This document shows positions 9,501-17,206 of a stretch of DNA of 64,000 nt, one piece after another; the stretch's first letter is position 1, and the number at the start of each line of letters is the position of its first letter. Under the pieces are notes generated by a model. That model was given only the letters and a program-made list of their open reading frames with translations, was not told the DNA's origin and ran no database searches. A program made the translations under genes and the position numbers. This stretch comes from CAIQPV01 sp963719855 (GTDB lineage: Bacteria; Pseudomonadota; Gammaproteobacteria; Burkholderiales; Gallionellaceae): positions 620,001 to 684,000 of the forward strand of contig CAVRDK010000004.1 in the NCBI GenBank assembly GCA_963719855.1, read 5' to 3'.

Positions 9501-10026
9501 CAAAACCGTTGCGCTGCACTTCCAGGTAATAGCGCCCCGGAAATAATCCGGCATATTCCTGCGCCAACTGACGTGCTGTTGCCCCATTGCCATTCAGCAA
9601 TGTCGCACCCACTTCACCGAAATGCGCGCCGGACAAGGCGATCAAGCCATCGGCGCCCTCGCGCAGCCATTGCCTGTTGATTTCCGGGCGACCGCGATAC
9701 TGGTTTTCCCGATAAGCGCGCGTGAGCAAATCGCACAGGCGCAGATAACCTGCATTAGACTGGCACAGCAACAGCAAACGGTAGGGTTGATCGCGTTCGG
9801 CAGGATTACTGACAAACACATCGCAACCGATAATGGGTTTGATGCCATTTTTGCGGGTCTCCTGATAAAACTTGATCAGGCCGAACACATTGTTGAGGTC
9901 GGTCAGCGCCAGCGCAGGCATGGCATCCTGCTTGGCGGCAGCAACGGCTTCCGGAATACGCACGATGCCATCTGCGATGGAATATTCGCTGTGCAGCCGC
10001 AGATGAATGAATGAAGGTTGTGGCAT
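6520..10026 (-). CDS. dnaE: DNA polymerase III alpha subunit
   Basis: 1168-residue replicative polymerase catalytic subunit. The N-terminal PHP domain (about residues 5-280) opens with FIHLRLHSEYSIADG. The palm holds the catalytic PDFDVDF motif with Asp409 and Asp411. Fingers and helix-hairpin-helix regions follow, then an OB fold near residue 1000 (VVLAGIVSGVRIQQTRRGR) and the C-terminal tau-binding region. Length matches E. coli DnaE. It converges on gspK across 170 bases with no strong terminator visible. Confidence 0.97.
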   Translation of the reverse strand: MPQPSFIHLRLHSEYSIADGIVRIPEAVAAAKQDAMPALALTDLNNVFGLIKFYQETRKNGIKPIIGCDVFVSNPAERDQPYRLLLLCQSNAGYLRLCDLLTRAYRENQYRGRPEINRQWLREGADGLIALSGAHFGEVGATLLNGNGATARQLAQEYAGLFPGRYYLEVQRNGFAREEAHLRETLQLAAELGLPVVATHPVQFLSIDDFKAHETRVCIAEGYVLNDKRRVRHFTAQQYFKTQAEMATLFADLPEALQNSVEIAKRCNLTLNLGKPHLPDFPTPNGVSLNDFLRTESEQGLQERMVQLFPDETERAAKMQEYAERLAFEIETIQKMGFPGYFLIVAEFIRWAKEYRSEEFPNGVPVGPGRGSGAGSLVAYSLRITDLDPLRYALLFERFLNPERVSMPDFDVDFCQDGRELVIGHVRDKYGAQSVSQIATFGTMASKAVIRDVGRVLDFPYGLCDRLSKLVPLEGVKPVSLKKARELEPEFNAIINSEEGVEELLELGGRLEDLTRNVGMHAGGVLIAPGKLTDFCPLYCAEGSDSTVSQLDKDDVEKIGLVKFDFLGLRTLTIIDWAVRYVREMPQQESFNIETIPLDDRATYGLLKASNTTAVFQLESRGMKDLIKRLQPDTFEDIVALVALYRPGPLESGMVEDFINRKHGRAKAEYFHPDLEVSLTPTYGVIVYQEQVMQIAQIIGGYSLGGADMLRRAMGKKNADEMAQQRGLFVSGAVKRGVDEKLATLLFDLMEKFAGYGFNKSHSAAYALVSYQTAYLKAHYPAAFMASTLSSDMDNTDKVHIAYLDTLAQDVRILPPDVNSSGYRFAPTDEKTVAYGLGAIKGTGKAAIDSIVKAREERPFRDLFDFCRRVDKRVVNRRAIEALIRGGAFDFISDHRHQLMASLDAALGSAEQQARAANQNSLFGDDESVSMPVILSDVARWSVREQLQQEKLALGYYLSGHPYQEYAAELSQFIKLKLTDVTPQLVGQSGNNNGNGRRNSGVQVVLAGIVSGVRIQQTRRGRMAIVTLDDGSAQIEVTVFNEIFEASRPWIREDELLIVRGKASLDEYSGNMRVTADELLDLASARSTFAKHLELGVASGNRISVTHLKELLTPYRDGKCPVVICYRNLIADAQLKLGEEWRVTLHSDLMDGLNKFLGAQNVCISYTA

Positions 10027-10230
10027 GGTGACAGTGTGGCGATCTCAGCCGGGATTTTACCACCGCCGCCGCTACGAAAAATTCAAAGTTCATTTGCGTG
10101 AAGAAAACAACGACATGCCGTTGTCTATAGTCATACCGCCGTCCAGACGCAGGTGCACCAAGCGGTATTTATTTGGATCAATACGGCTCGGTAAGAATAC
10201 AGCAGGTATCCGCGCCCATATTTCCGCGCC

Positions 10231-10389
10231 ATTCGCAAGAAATTGAAGCTGACTCAGGCGAAAGCAGGGCGCATTTTTGGCAGCGAAGTTACCGCTTTTT
10301 TGCGCTATGAGTGCGGGGAAATCAAGCCACCCGTGGCGTTAGCAAAGTTTTTTCAGGTACCTGATCATCATTCAGAACTGCTGTTCTGA
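10231..10389 (+). pseudogene. remnant of an MqsA-type antitoxin (HTH half)
   Basis: The frame from 10231 to a TGA at 10387-10389 encodes a helix-turn-helix segment: RKKLKLTQAKAGRIFG, then AFLRYECGEIKPPVAL and a C-terminus like the family's HPELL ending. This is the C-terminal DNA-binding half of MqsA/YgiT-type antitoxins. The N-terminal zinc-finger half with its two CxxC motifs is absent, and no MqsR toxin is seen upstream. No convincing start codon precedes it, so it is a fossil. Confidence 0.6.
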
Positions 10390-10984
10390 GTTGAAATAAA
10401 AAATTCGCTGGGCGGGTTGTTTGGGTGATACCTTACGTATATAAGCTTCGCGAAGTGTAAAAATGCAACATTTTTATAAATATTTCGCAAAAAATGTTTG
10501 ACTATATGCATAATTTGATGATAACTTCAACCACTAGATGTAGTAGGCATGTTTATATATGCCAACTAACTGTAGTGTAATTAAGGGACACCAAGAAATT
10601 GCGAAAAACAACTGCAAGTTTCCGTAATTGCAATCCCACGCATCTGAAATTGTCGATGCCCATATCTGAGGCATGCAGTATTTACTCCCCCAAAATAATT
10701 GAATGTTCCGGTAAATTAACAGCCGGACGCGTGAGCTTGTTTGAGGAATTTAACTTAGAGAAGCAGCATTTTTCGAAAATGCTTTCGAGAGCAATGTAGA
10801 GTAAGGTTGTGTATCACGGAATTGTGTAACTTATTGGTTTATCGTGACGCACAAAGCAAAGTTATGTGTCCGTGAATGGCGTAGCCATTGGGCTAAAAGA
10901 CTTCGGTTCATGCCGCGTTGCGGTGTGCTGGGGGTATGGTAGTAGTTAGTGTTTCCTTAACTTTTGACATAAAAGGGGGTTGAA
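10390..10984. other. intergenic region upstream of the histone-like gene
   Basis: AT-rich and mostly without coding signal. One weak open frame with a TTG start (10599-10799, 66 codons) has no recognisable product, and a perfect 8-bp hairpin (10765-10783) lies inside it, so I do not call it a gene. The last 180 bases must carry the promoter of the histone-like gene; AAGGGGG lies just before its ATG. Confidence 0.4.
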
Positions 10985-11620
10985 ATGGCAGTAGCAAAGA
11001 AAAAACCAGCGGCAAAGAAAGCGGCTCCAGCTAAAAAGGCAGCTCCGGCAAAGAAAGCGGCAGCCAAAAAGCCGGCAGCTAAAAAAGCAGTAGCCAAAAA
11101 GCCAGCAGCCAAAAAGGCAGCTCCGGCAAAGAAAGCGGCAGCCAAAAAGCCGGCAGCTAAAAAAGCAGTAGCCAAAAAGCCAGCAGCCAAAAAGGCAGCT
11201 CCGGCAAAGAAAGCGGCAGCCAAAAAGCCAGCAGCTAAAAAAGCAGTAGCCAAAAAGCCAGCAGCCAAAAAGGCAGCAGCCAAAAAGGCAGCTCCGGCAA
11301 AGAAAGCGGCAGCCAAAAAGCCAGCAGCTAAAAAAGCAGTAGCCAAAAAGCCAGCAGCCAAAAAGGCAGCTCCGGCAAAGAAAGCGGCAGCCAAAAAAGC
11401 AGTAGCCAAAAAGCCAGCAGCTAAAAAAGCGGCTCCAGCTAAAAAGGCAGCTCCGGCAAAGAAAGCAGCAGCCAAAAAGCCAGCAGCTAAAAAGCCGGCT
11501 GTAGTAGCAAGCAAGCCGGCGGCACCTGTTGCGGCAGTTCCGGCTCCTTCTGCTCCGGCACCTGTGCGTCCGGCTACAACCTGGCCTTTCCCTACGCCAG
11601 GCATCAGCAAGCCGAACTGA
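10985..11620 (+). CDS. histone H1-like Lys/Ala/Pro-rich protein
   Basis: 211 residues built almost wholly from repeats of the type KKAAAKKPAAKKAVAKKP, with a proline/valine-rich C-terminal 40 residues that ends TWPFPTPGISKPN. It resembles the C-terminal tails of eukaryotic H1 and the AlgP/BpH1 class of bacterial proteins, which bind DNA nonspecifically and compact it. Start at 10985 has a strong G-rich Shine-Dalgarno. The DNA is a near-perfect repeat array of AAA-rich and GCN codons, so length probably varies between strains. Confidence 0.85.
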   Translation: MAVAKKKPAAKKAAPAKKAAPAKKAAAKKPAAKKAVAKKPAAKKAAPAKKAAAKKPAAKKAVAKKPAAKKAAPAKKAAAKKPAAKKAVAKKPAAKKAAAKKAAPAKKAAAKKPAAKKAVAKKPAAKKAAPAKKAAAKKAVAKKPAAKKAAPAKKAAPAKKAAAKKPAAKKPAVVASKPAAPVAAVPAPSAPAPVRPATTWPFPTPGISKPN

Positions 11621-11639
11621 TGGGGTTGGTGACTGTGGA

Positions 11640-11675
11640 GACGGCCCCTAAAGTTTGAGTTTAATAGGGGCTGTC
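11640..11675 (+). terminator. hairpin after the histone-like gene
   Basis: Stem GACGGCCCCTA (11640-11650) pairs with TAGGGGCTGTC (11665-11675), 11 bp with one G-T pair, starting 20 bases after the stop codon. It lacks an immediate T-run but is well placed as a transcription end or RNA-stabilising structure. Confidence 0.6.
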
Positions 11676-12163
11676 CGCAGTTTGGGTTATTTTGCTGGGC
11701 GCACCGGGTTAGGTTCGTGTGCGTTCTTTTTCTTGCCAGCTTTATGCGGGCATGTGCTTCTTTTTACTTCAGAATGGCGCGCTGATGAGCGTGGCCGGAA
11801 AATGATGCTGAATTGGAGCGTTTTGCTGTCCCCTGAAGAATGACTATCAGGGCTGTAGCAGAGCGGAGTACTGCGTAATGGGTGTGGTGCTGTTCCTGCC
11901 GAAGGCGATCCATGTCTCGTCCCTGGTGCGTGCAATCTCCAGTGCACTGCCATAATTTGAATAAGCATGATGCATGGCACCGAGCGCTTATTCATGGCTC
12001 GAGCCAATGGCCTGGAACTGGGTGTATTCGCATCTCGCACATCGAATAAATGCCATAGATGCTGCTGGCATTGGTGATCAGCACGATAATCTGGCTGGAT
12101 TCATAAGCGCAACTTGGTATTGACCAAAAAGTCCATCACCGTTAGTATAGCGACCTTGTCAAT
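11676..12163. other. intergenic region between histone-like gene and tRNA-Asn
   Basis: No frame on either strand looks coding; the longest ones have unnatural composition. It presumably holds the tRNA promoter, but I do not see a confident -35/-10 pair. Confidence 0.4.
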
Positions 12164-12239
12164 TCCCTGATAGCTCAGCCGGTAGAGCGACGGACTGTTA
12201 ATCCGCAGGTCCCTGGTTCGAGTCCAGGTCGGGGAGCCA
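12164..12239 (+). tRNA. tRNA-Asn (anticodon GTT)
   Basis: 76 bases fold as a complete cloverleaf. The acceptor stem is TCCCTGA/TCGGGGA with one T-G pair, the D arm AGCTCAGCCGGTAGAGC, the anticodon loop CTGTTAA with GTT at 12197-12199, the T arm CCTGGTTCGAGTCCAGG, and CCA is encoded. It is the integration target of the island that follows. Confidence 0.97.
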
Positions 12240-12241
12240 AA
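12193..12241 (+). other. left attachment site within tRNA-Asn
   Basis: 49 bases from the anticodon stem to two bases beyond CCA, identical to 57776-57824. Because the left copy includes the complete tRNA upstream of it, the tRNA stays functional after integration. Confidence 0.88.
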
Positions 12242-12254
12242 ATTCAAACAGTTA

Positions 12255-12278
12255 GGCCGCAGAGATGCGGCCTTTTTG
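12255..12278 (+). terminator. rho-independent terminator of tRNA-Asn
   Basis: Perfect stem GGCCGCA/TGCGGCC with loop GAGA followed by TTTTT, 15 bases after the tRNA 3' end. If the island model is right, it was brought in by the island. Confidence 0.88.
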
Positions 12279-12295
12279 TTGTCATTGTTAGACAT

Positions 12296-12315
12296 ATCTT
12301 AGACGCGTCTAAGAT
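12296..12315. repeat. 20-bp perfect palindrome beside the left attachment site
   Basis: ATCTTAGACGCGTCTAAGAT reads the same on both strands. Half copies occur near the right end: GTCTAAGATG at about 57651 and ATCTTAGAC at about 57712, flanking the right attachment site. This placement suggests a binding site for integrase or an excision factor, or a regulator operator. Confidence 0.6.
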
Positions 12316-12380
12316 GCTGGCTTGGGAGAGAGAATTTCGATACCAATTCGTTGCTCAGAAAATTGAACTCACTTTACAGT

Positions 12381-12712
12381 GTTACTCCTTCGGTAAGGGG
12401 GTGTTACTAAAATAGTAACACCCCCTTACCGAAGGAGTAACACCCCCTTACCGAAGGAGTAACACCCCCTTACCGAAGGAGTAACACCCCCTTACCGAAG
12501 GAGTAACACCCCCTTACCGAAGGAGTAACACCCCCTTACCGAAGGAGTAACACCCCCTTACCGAAGGAGTAACACCCCCTTACCGAAGGAGTAACACCCC
12601 CTTACCGAAGGAGTAACACCCCCTTACCGAAGGAGTAACACCCCCTTACCGAAGGAGTAACACCCCCGCCGAAGGAGTAGCCCCCTACCGAAGGAGTAGC
12701 CCTCCTGCCGAA
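12381..12712. repeat. 22-bp tandem repeat array with an inverted leading copy
   Basis: Eleven identical, directly abutting 22-bp units run 12415-12656; each reads GTAACACCCCCTTACC then GAAGGA. Three shortened, degenerate units follow to 12712. Immediately before, at 12381-12407, lies one copy in inverse orientation, so its transcript could fold back on the first unit. There are no spacers, so this is not a CRISPR array. Unit length fits plasmid-type iterons, but no replication initiator gene is adjacent. Confidence 0.92.
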
Positions 12713-13379
12713 TCTATAACCCACTCGAACTCGCTCCGGATAGCCTTGGTTAATTCGACTAAGTCATTTTTCAAATGAATATCAAGAGAGAGTGATTACG
12801 ACCACCAATAAATACGAGCAACCAGCGGCCGAATTCAAGGAATAAACTGCAGATAGCGATTTGAAAAGTTAAAAAAATAAAAAGTAAAAAAAGCACTTGA
12901 CTCCAGTGTTAACAAATATCAGAATTTGCGTACTTCGCTTTGGCGAGTCCATTTGCCCGTAGATGGAATATTAAGCGGGACGTTCGATCAGCAGTAAAAG
13001 TAGAGCGGCAATAAGTACAGCCGCGATTCAACCCATATCGCAATTGCGATTCTTGAACTTGCATTCGTTCCCTGAATGAATGCTTTGCCTAGTCCGGGCC
13101 GTCCATTAAGACGATCTTGGTCGATTGACAGTAGAAATCCGAAATACCGCCGAAACGGGCGCACAGACGAATGAGCGATTGCACGAAGCCGACAGGCATT
13201 CTTGCGGTTGGTTTCATAGTGCTGGAGCGAAACGTTTGTGTTGTCTGCCGTCTGCCTTGGAGTTAATTCAAGGAAGAACAGACGTAAGGGGGAAAAAGGA
13301 TTATTCGATGTTGAGGAAGACTGAGTGAGATTTGAGATGGAGATAGGATAAGTTTCGAGCAGTACCAAACGCGCACCAT

Positions 13380-13640
13380 ACCTGAAGCATTAGGTCTATG
13401 CCGGGACAGAGGTTCCGAGCTATGGGAAAGAAAGATTCCGGTAACGGTGAGGTTCTGGTGGCAGGAACCGAGAATAAGCGGTCTAGCGTGTTATGGGTAA
13501 AGAATTAACTGGGAGAGCGGCGTGAAGCCGTAGTTGGACAGTCATGCAGTAGTGGTTGACTGAGAAGCGAAGAATGCTTCAGTGCGATTTGGCAGGAGAA
13601 ATCCTGAATCGTATTACCACCCGGATGTACTAAAGTATGC
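13380..13640 (+). ncRNA. possible structured RNA, perhaps a group II intron fragment
   Basis: Several small hairpins follow each other: GGTTC/GGAACC near 13463, CGGC/GCCG near 13523, GAAGC/GCTTC near 13565, and CAGGA-GAAA-TCCTG near 13594, the last with a GNRA tetraloop. No coding frame crosses the region. Such a density of short stems with a GNRA loop resembles domain I of group II introns, but I cannot identify conserved intron ends. Confidence 0.25.
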
Positions 13641-13754
13641 CAAGCATCCTTGTGATGCAAGACCACATCTTATTGACACTTGGAAGAGACAAGGCCGGCG
13701 GGCGACGCGAAGTTGCAGGGAATGAAAGTACGGAGCAAGAAAGGCGAGGAGTGG

Positions 13755-13788
13755 AACTTTCCATAAAATAGCCATTTTATGGAAAGTT
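13755..13788. other. 34-bp recombination-like site, copy A
   Basis: Arms AACTTTCCATAAA and TTTATGGAAAGTT are perfect 13-bp inverted repeats around the 8-base spacer ATAGCCAT. Copies B (24618) and C (25549) have the same 13-8-13 layout with the same arm consensus. Copy C touches the start of a FimB-like recombinase gene, the likely partner. Confidence 0.7.
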
Positions 13789-14477
13789 CTTGCTCGCGCC
13801 CAGCGGTTAGGGGCTGGTTTTCGGCCATAGCGGACGCTTGTAGACATTACGTGGGACATCCGCTGGACGACGTGGTGGTCGAAGGAGCGGGAGACGACGG
13901 CAAGCTCGATGCGTCTCAGCCTACAAGTCAAACGCAAGTTTGTCATAAGTGGTGCTGCAACAAATACGGATTTTAGAGAAACGGACGAGGCTACACGCAA
14001 GATCGCTGTACTCCGTCGCTTGTATAATTTTGACGTAAACGAAGAAACTATACTTATCGGTGCCGAACAGGAGATAGCGCAACGCAAAACTTCACAAGCA
14101 GCTTGCGTCGAGTAACCATACTTGTGAAGAATTTTTCCGATCTGAAAGAAATGGTTTGAAATGTTTGGAAGCGGTCATTCCTTCAAGCTAAACGTGGCTG
14201 AAGTTGCAGGTCATAAGCATGCCAATGTCCTTTCTAAGGGACATCTCACATATCTATTTTGGTAATGGGTATAACAATTCGCAGCATGAACTCAAACGTT
14301 GAGTTTCCCCTTTGGAGAAAATAGACCATCAGATTGGGTCGAGAGTGACGATTCGAAAAACTTAGAACCGGGCATTCCTGAAGGCTGAACCAACCGCCTT
14401 TCCATAAAAATGCCAGCGTCTCCTTAGGCCGAATTACAGTCCTCGTTATGTCTTCGCGACATAAAACTACCATCCGA

Positions 14478-14506
14478 TTGACAAAAGAACGATCGTTCTA
14501 TAGGAT
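14478..14506 (+). promoter_or_regulatory. umuDC promoter with an SOS-like operator
   Basis: TTGACA at 14478-14483 and TAGGAT at 14501-14506 are 17 bases apart. Between and overlapping them lies the perfect 14-bp palindrome AGAACGATCGTTCT (14486-14499), the GAAC-N4-GTTC form used by several LexA proteins, not the CTGT-N8-ACAG form of E. coli. Its position over the promoter of a translesion polymerase operon makes LexA-type repression likely. The same palindrome recurs at 29602-29615. Confidence 0.72.
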
Positions 14507-14538
14507 GCATCAAACGTTCATTCTGTACGTTGACTCCC

Positions 14539-14982
14539 ATGCAAAGCACCCTGCATCAAAACTCCGTCCAGCAACCTGCTATGGGCGGCCAGCCTATCCA
14601 TGTCCCCCTATGCAGCCATAAAGTCGCGGCCGGATTTCCATCGCCTGCAGATGACTATATACAAGGCCGACTTAGCCTGGACGAACACCTTGTCCAACAT
14701 AAGGAAGCAACTTTCTTCGTTCGTGCTAAAGGCAGCAGCATGGTTAACGCGGGAATTTTCGATGGCAACTTGCTGGTGGTGGACAAATCGCTTACCCCAG
14801 CATCAGGCGACATCGTGATTGCCGTTATCGATGGCGAAATGACGGTGAAGCGCCTGATAAACCGTGACGGCAAGGTCATTCTCAAGCCGGAGAATTCGCG
14901 CTTCAAGGAAATCGAACTCAAGGAGGGGCAGGAGCTTGAGGTGTGGGGGGTTGTGACCTCCACGATTAAGAAATTCGTTTAG
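14539..14982 (+). CDS. umuD: DNA polymerase V subunit UmuD
   Basis: LexA-like protein that self-cleaves on RecA filaments to form UmuD', which activates UmuC. I use the ATG at 14539 (147 residues); a TTG at 14530 is in frame. A cleavage motif AAG/FPSPADDY is near residue 35, the catalytic Ser sits in GSSM and the catalytic Lys in the TVKRL segment. It lies 5 bases before umuC and behind the SOS-like operator, so the pair is an inducible mutagenic polymerase carried by the island. Confidence 0.93.
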   Translation: MQSTLHQNSVQQPAMGGQPIHVPLCSHKVAAGFPSPADDYIQGRLSLDEHLVQHKEATFFVRAKGSSMVNAGIFDGNLLVVDKSLTPASGDIVIAVIDGEMTVKRLINRDGKVILKPENSRFKEIELKEGQELEVWGVVTSTIKKFV

Positions 14983-14987
14983 GCATC

Positions 14988-16262
14988 ATGCCAATCGCTC
15001 TTGTCGACTGCAACAATTTTTACGTTTCCTGTGAAAGGGTGTTCAACCCAAGCTTGGAGGGGGTGCCCGTTGTTGTGCTCTCCAATAATGATGGCGTTGC
15101 TGTTGCCCGTTCAAATGAGGTGAAAGCACTCGGCATTAGGATGGCTGATCCATGGTTCAAGATGAAAGATATTGCCAGACGCCATGGCATCATTGCGCTG
15201 TCCAGCAACTACACCTTGTATGGCGATATGTCAGCGCGGGTCATGTCCACACTTTCCACGTTCTCACCCAAGCAGGAAATTTACTCCATAGATGAATGCT
15301 TTCTCGATTTGGACGGCTTCGATCCCCAATCACTGATTGCTTACGGCCAGACAATCCGCCAGACCATCAAGCGTAATATCGGCATCCCCGTCTGCGTAGG
15401 AATTGCTGATACCAAGACCTTGGCAAAGCTGGCGAACCATTGCGCAAAAAAACGATTCGCTGGAAAAGATGGCGTATGCGACTTCGGACGTTATAACGAT
15501 ATACAGAGAAGCAAGCTGTTCGCCAATATTCCGGTAGGCGATGTATGGGGCGTTGGCAGGAAAATTACGGAAAAGCTCCTGAGCATGGGGATTAAGACGG
15601 TTGAGGATTTGAGGACTTCCAACCCGGAACGAATCCGCTCTCAATTCTCCGTGGTGTTGGGGCGTACTGTGAGTGAGCTTAACGGCGTGCCCTGTGTCGA
15701 GCTTGAGGATGTTGGTACAGCACGGCAGCAGATTATGGTGTCACGCTCGTTTGGATTCACGGTAACTGCACTGGAAGACTTATCGGAATCCGTTGCCAAC
15801 TTCACCACTCGTGCAACTGAGAAACTCCGGCATGATGGCTCGGTTGCTGCCAGCATCTGTGTTTTTATATACACCAACCCTCACAAGGAAGGCGAGCCGC
15901 AGTACCAGCAGTCGTTAGTCATTCCGTTGGGCCAGCCTACAGATGACACTTTGAAGTTGATCAATGCGGCGCAACAAGGATTGAGGACGATTTATCGCAG
16001 TGGCTACCACTACAAGAAAACGGGCGTGATGTTGATGGGACTGCAATCCAAGGGATCGATACAAGCTACGCTATTCGACGATTCAGTTGAGCAAGAGAGG
16101 TCTGACGGCCTGATGCATGTAATGGATGCGATCAATCACAAAATGGGGCAGGGGCCTATAAGCATTGCCGCTTCTGGCACCAAGCAGCGCTGGGCTATGA
16201 GGAGAGAAAGCAAGTCACCAAACTACACTATGGACTGGAATGAGCTACCTGAGGCCGCTTAA
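14988..16262 (+). CDS. umuC: DNA polymerase V catalytic subunit UmuC
   Basis: Y-family translesion polymerase, 424 residues, the usual full length. The N-terminal catalytic part starts IALVDCNNFYVSCERVF with the metal-binding Asp, and the second acidic motif SIDECFLD is near residue 100. A helix-hairpin-helix region (VGDVWGVGRKITEKL) and the little-finger domain follow, then the C-terminal DUF4113-type segment ending RRESKSPNYTMDWNELP. All key residues look intact. Confidence 0.96.
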   Translation: MPIALVDCNNFYVSCERVFNPSLEGVPVVVLSNNDGVAVARSNEVKALGIRMADPWFKMKDIARRHGIIALSSNYTLYGDMSARVMSTLSTFSPKQEIYSIDECFLDLDGFDPQSLIAYGQTIRQTIKRNIGIPVCVGIADTKTLAKLANHCAKKRFAGKDGVCDFGRYNDIQRSKLFANIPVGDVWGVGRKITEKLLSMGIKTVEDLRTSNPERIRSQFSVVLGRTVSELNGVPCVELEDVGTARQQIMVSRSFGFTVTALEDLSESVANFTTRATEKLRHDGSVAASICVFIYTNPHKEGEPQYQQSLVIPLGQPTDDTLKLINAAQQGLRTIYRSGYHYKKTGVMLMGLQSKGSIQATLFDDSVEQERSDGLMHVMDAINHKMGQGPISIAASGTKQRWAMRRESKSPNYTMDWNELPEAA

Positions 16263-16302
16263 GTGCTTTCAATCTCCCTCGCCGCATCCTCATGGCTGTT
16301 CT

Positions 16303-16635
16303 TCATGACGGAGAACCCATGCCTGATTTATGCTCGGCGGCATAGCGCGCTTGCACATGCCTGATGTTATCTTTCAGCTCCTCTGACCGGAATTGCAGCC
16401 AGTTGGAGCAACGTCTGGCTCCAGAAATGACATCCGCATTCAACGTCTGGTGGTCGGACAGCGCTACGGCAAAGGCGTGGCAAAGAAACGCGCTGATCTC
16501 GCTGTATTCCGCGAAATCGTCATCCAGTTGAAGCAGCTCATCTGCCAGAAGTGGCGTCTTATCGCTAACGCAGGTATTTTTACCGGGCTGTGCTGGTTTG
16601 TTTGATGTTGCAGTTTTTTGCCTATTATTGGTCAT
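16303..16635 (-). CDS. hypothetical protein
   Basis: 110 residues starting at MTNNRQ, chosen because AAGGAG lies 5 bases upstream of that ATG. The first 40 residues are polar and probably disordered. The rest is helical, with LLQLDDDFAEYSEISAFLCHAF and WLQFRSEELKDNIRHVQARY. No family is recognised. It follows the small HTH gene on the same strand and may be cotranscribed with it. Confidence 0.55.
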   Translation of the reverse strand: MTNNRQKTATSNKPAQPGKNTCVSDKTPLLADELLQLDDDFAEYSEISAFLCHAFAVALSDHQTLNADVISGARRCSNWLQFRSEELKDNIRHVQARYAAEHKSGMGSPS

Positions 16636-16794
16636 GGCATCTCCTTTCAAGAGTGATACCCGACCAAAATAGCAAACTCGACATACAACCCAAACAAATA
16701 TTTTTGTTTGGATTCGATGCGACATTCTCTGCGTCCAGTCAGGACGCGTCAAAGATGTTGGGAAGCGGAAATATTACAGCTGCAGCAACTGCGT

Positions 16795-17034
16795 TCAGGA
16801 TTTCTGGGCTTTCCGAAGCTTGGCCTCGACCATCCTCATGAACTCGGTGGCAGTCACTCCCAGGGCGGGGGTCAGTTTAAATATAGTCTTGATGCTGGCA
16901 CTATTCCGACCGAGCTCAAGCAGTGATATGTAATTGCGTTCCAGACCTACCTCATGGGCAAGCGACTCCTGAGACAAGCCATGCTTCGTCCTTAACTCCC
17001 TCAGTACTGTTCCAAACGCTTCTTCCGGTTCCAA
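16795..17034 (-). CDS. small XRE-family DNA-binding regulator
   Basis: 79 residues, almost entirely one Cro/CI-type helix-turn-helix: LRELRTKHGLSQESLAHEVG, then LERNYISLLELGRNSASI. The start is TTG at 17034, supported by AGGAG 6 bases upstream. It probably represses its own promoter in the 17035-17200 gap and perhaps the divergent exported-protein gene. Similar short regulators are common on integrative elements. Confidence 0.85.
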   Translation of the reverse strand: MEPEEAFGTVLRELRTKHGLSQESLAHEVGLERNYISLLELGRNSASIKTIFKLTPALGVTATEFMRMVEAKLRKAQKS

Positions 17035-17206
17035 TTGCCTCTCCTGTTCTAGGAAAGGTACGTCCCGGCGCGGCTTACGTCTTCACAATATATTGGGCAA
17101 GCCTTTAAATTTATCTATAATACCCTTACCACATAGTGAGTTTGCATAAGCGGCGGTTCGATCAGTCACAAAGGTGGGATGACACAACACAATAATGGAG
17201 ATAGAA

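Larger units (their letters stand above)
12713..14485. other. long stretch without recognisable genes
   Basis: About 1.8 kb between the tandem array and umuDC. Open frames here are short, overlap on both strands and match nothing I know. It contains a hairpin-rich segment (13380-13640), recombination-site copy A (13755-13788), and a half-copy of that site's arm at 14398-14408. It looks like decayed accessory DNA or untranslated RNA. Confidence 0.5.

Noticed and set aside
10860..10940. Second GEMM-like riboswitch before the histone-like gene
   Set aside because: Starts with a similar ACGCAC-AAGCAAA piece, but the GAAA-loop stem and GACGCAAAG core are absent.
10957..11610. Ala/Phe-rich open frame antisense to the histone-like gene
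   Set aside because: It is the mirror of a low-complexity gene and has no ribosome site; the Lys/Ala-rich strand fits a known protein class.
11687..12040. 117-codon minus-strand frame before tRNA-Asn
   Set aside because: Proline/serine/arginine-rich nonsense composition and no start signal.
12415..12712. CRISPR-like repeat array
   Set aside because: Units abut directly with no spacers and no cas genes are present; it is a plain tandem repeat.
13614..14087. 157-codon minus-strand frame in the left non-coding stretch
   Set aside because: Unnatural composition, no ribosome site, overlaps site A and competing frames on the other strand.
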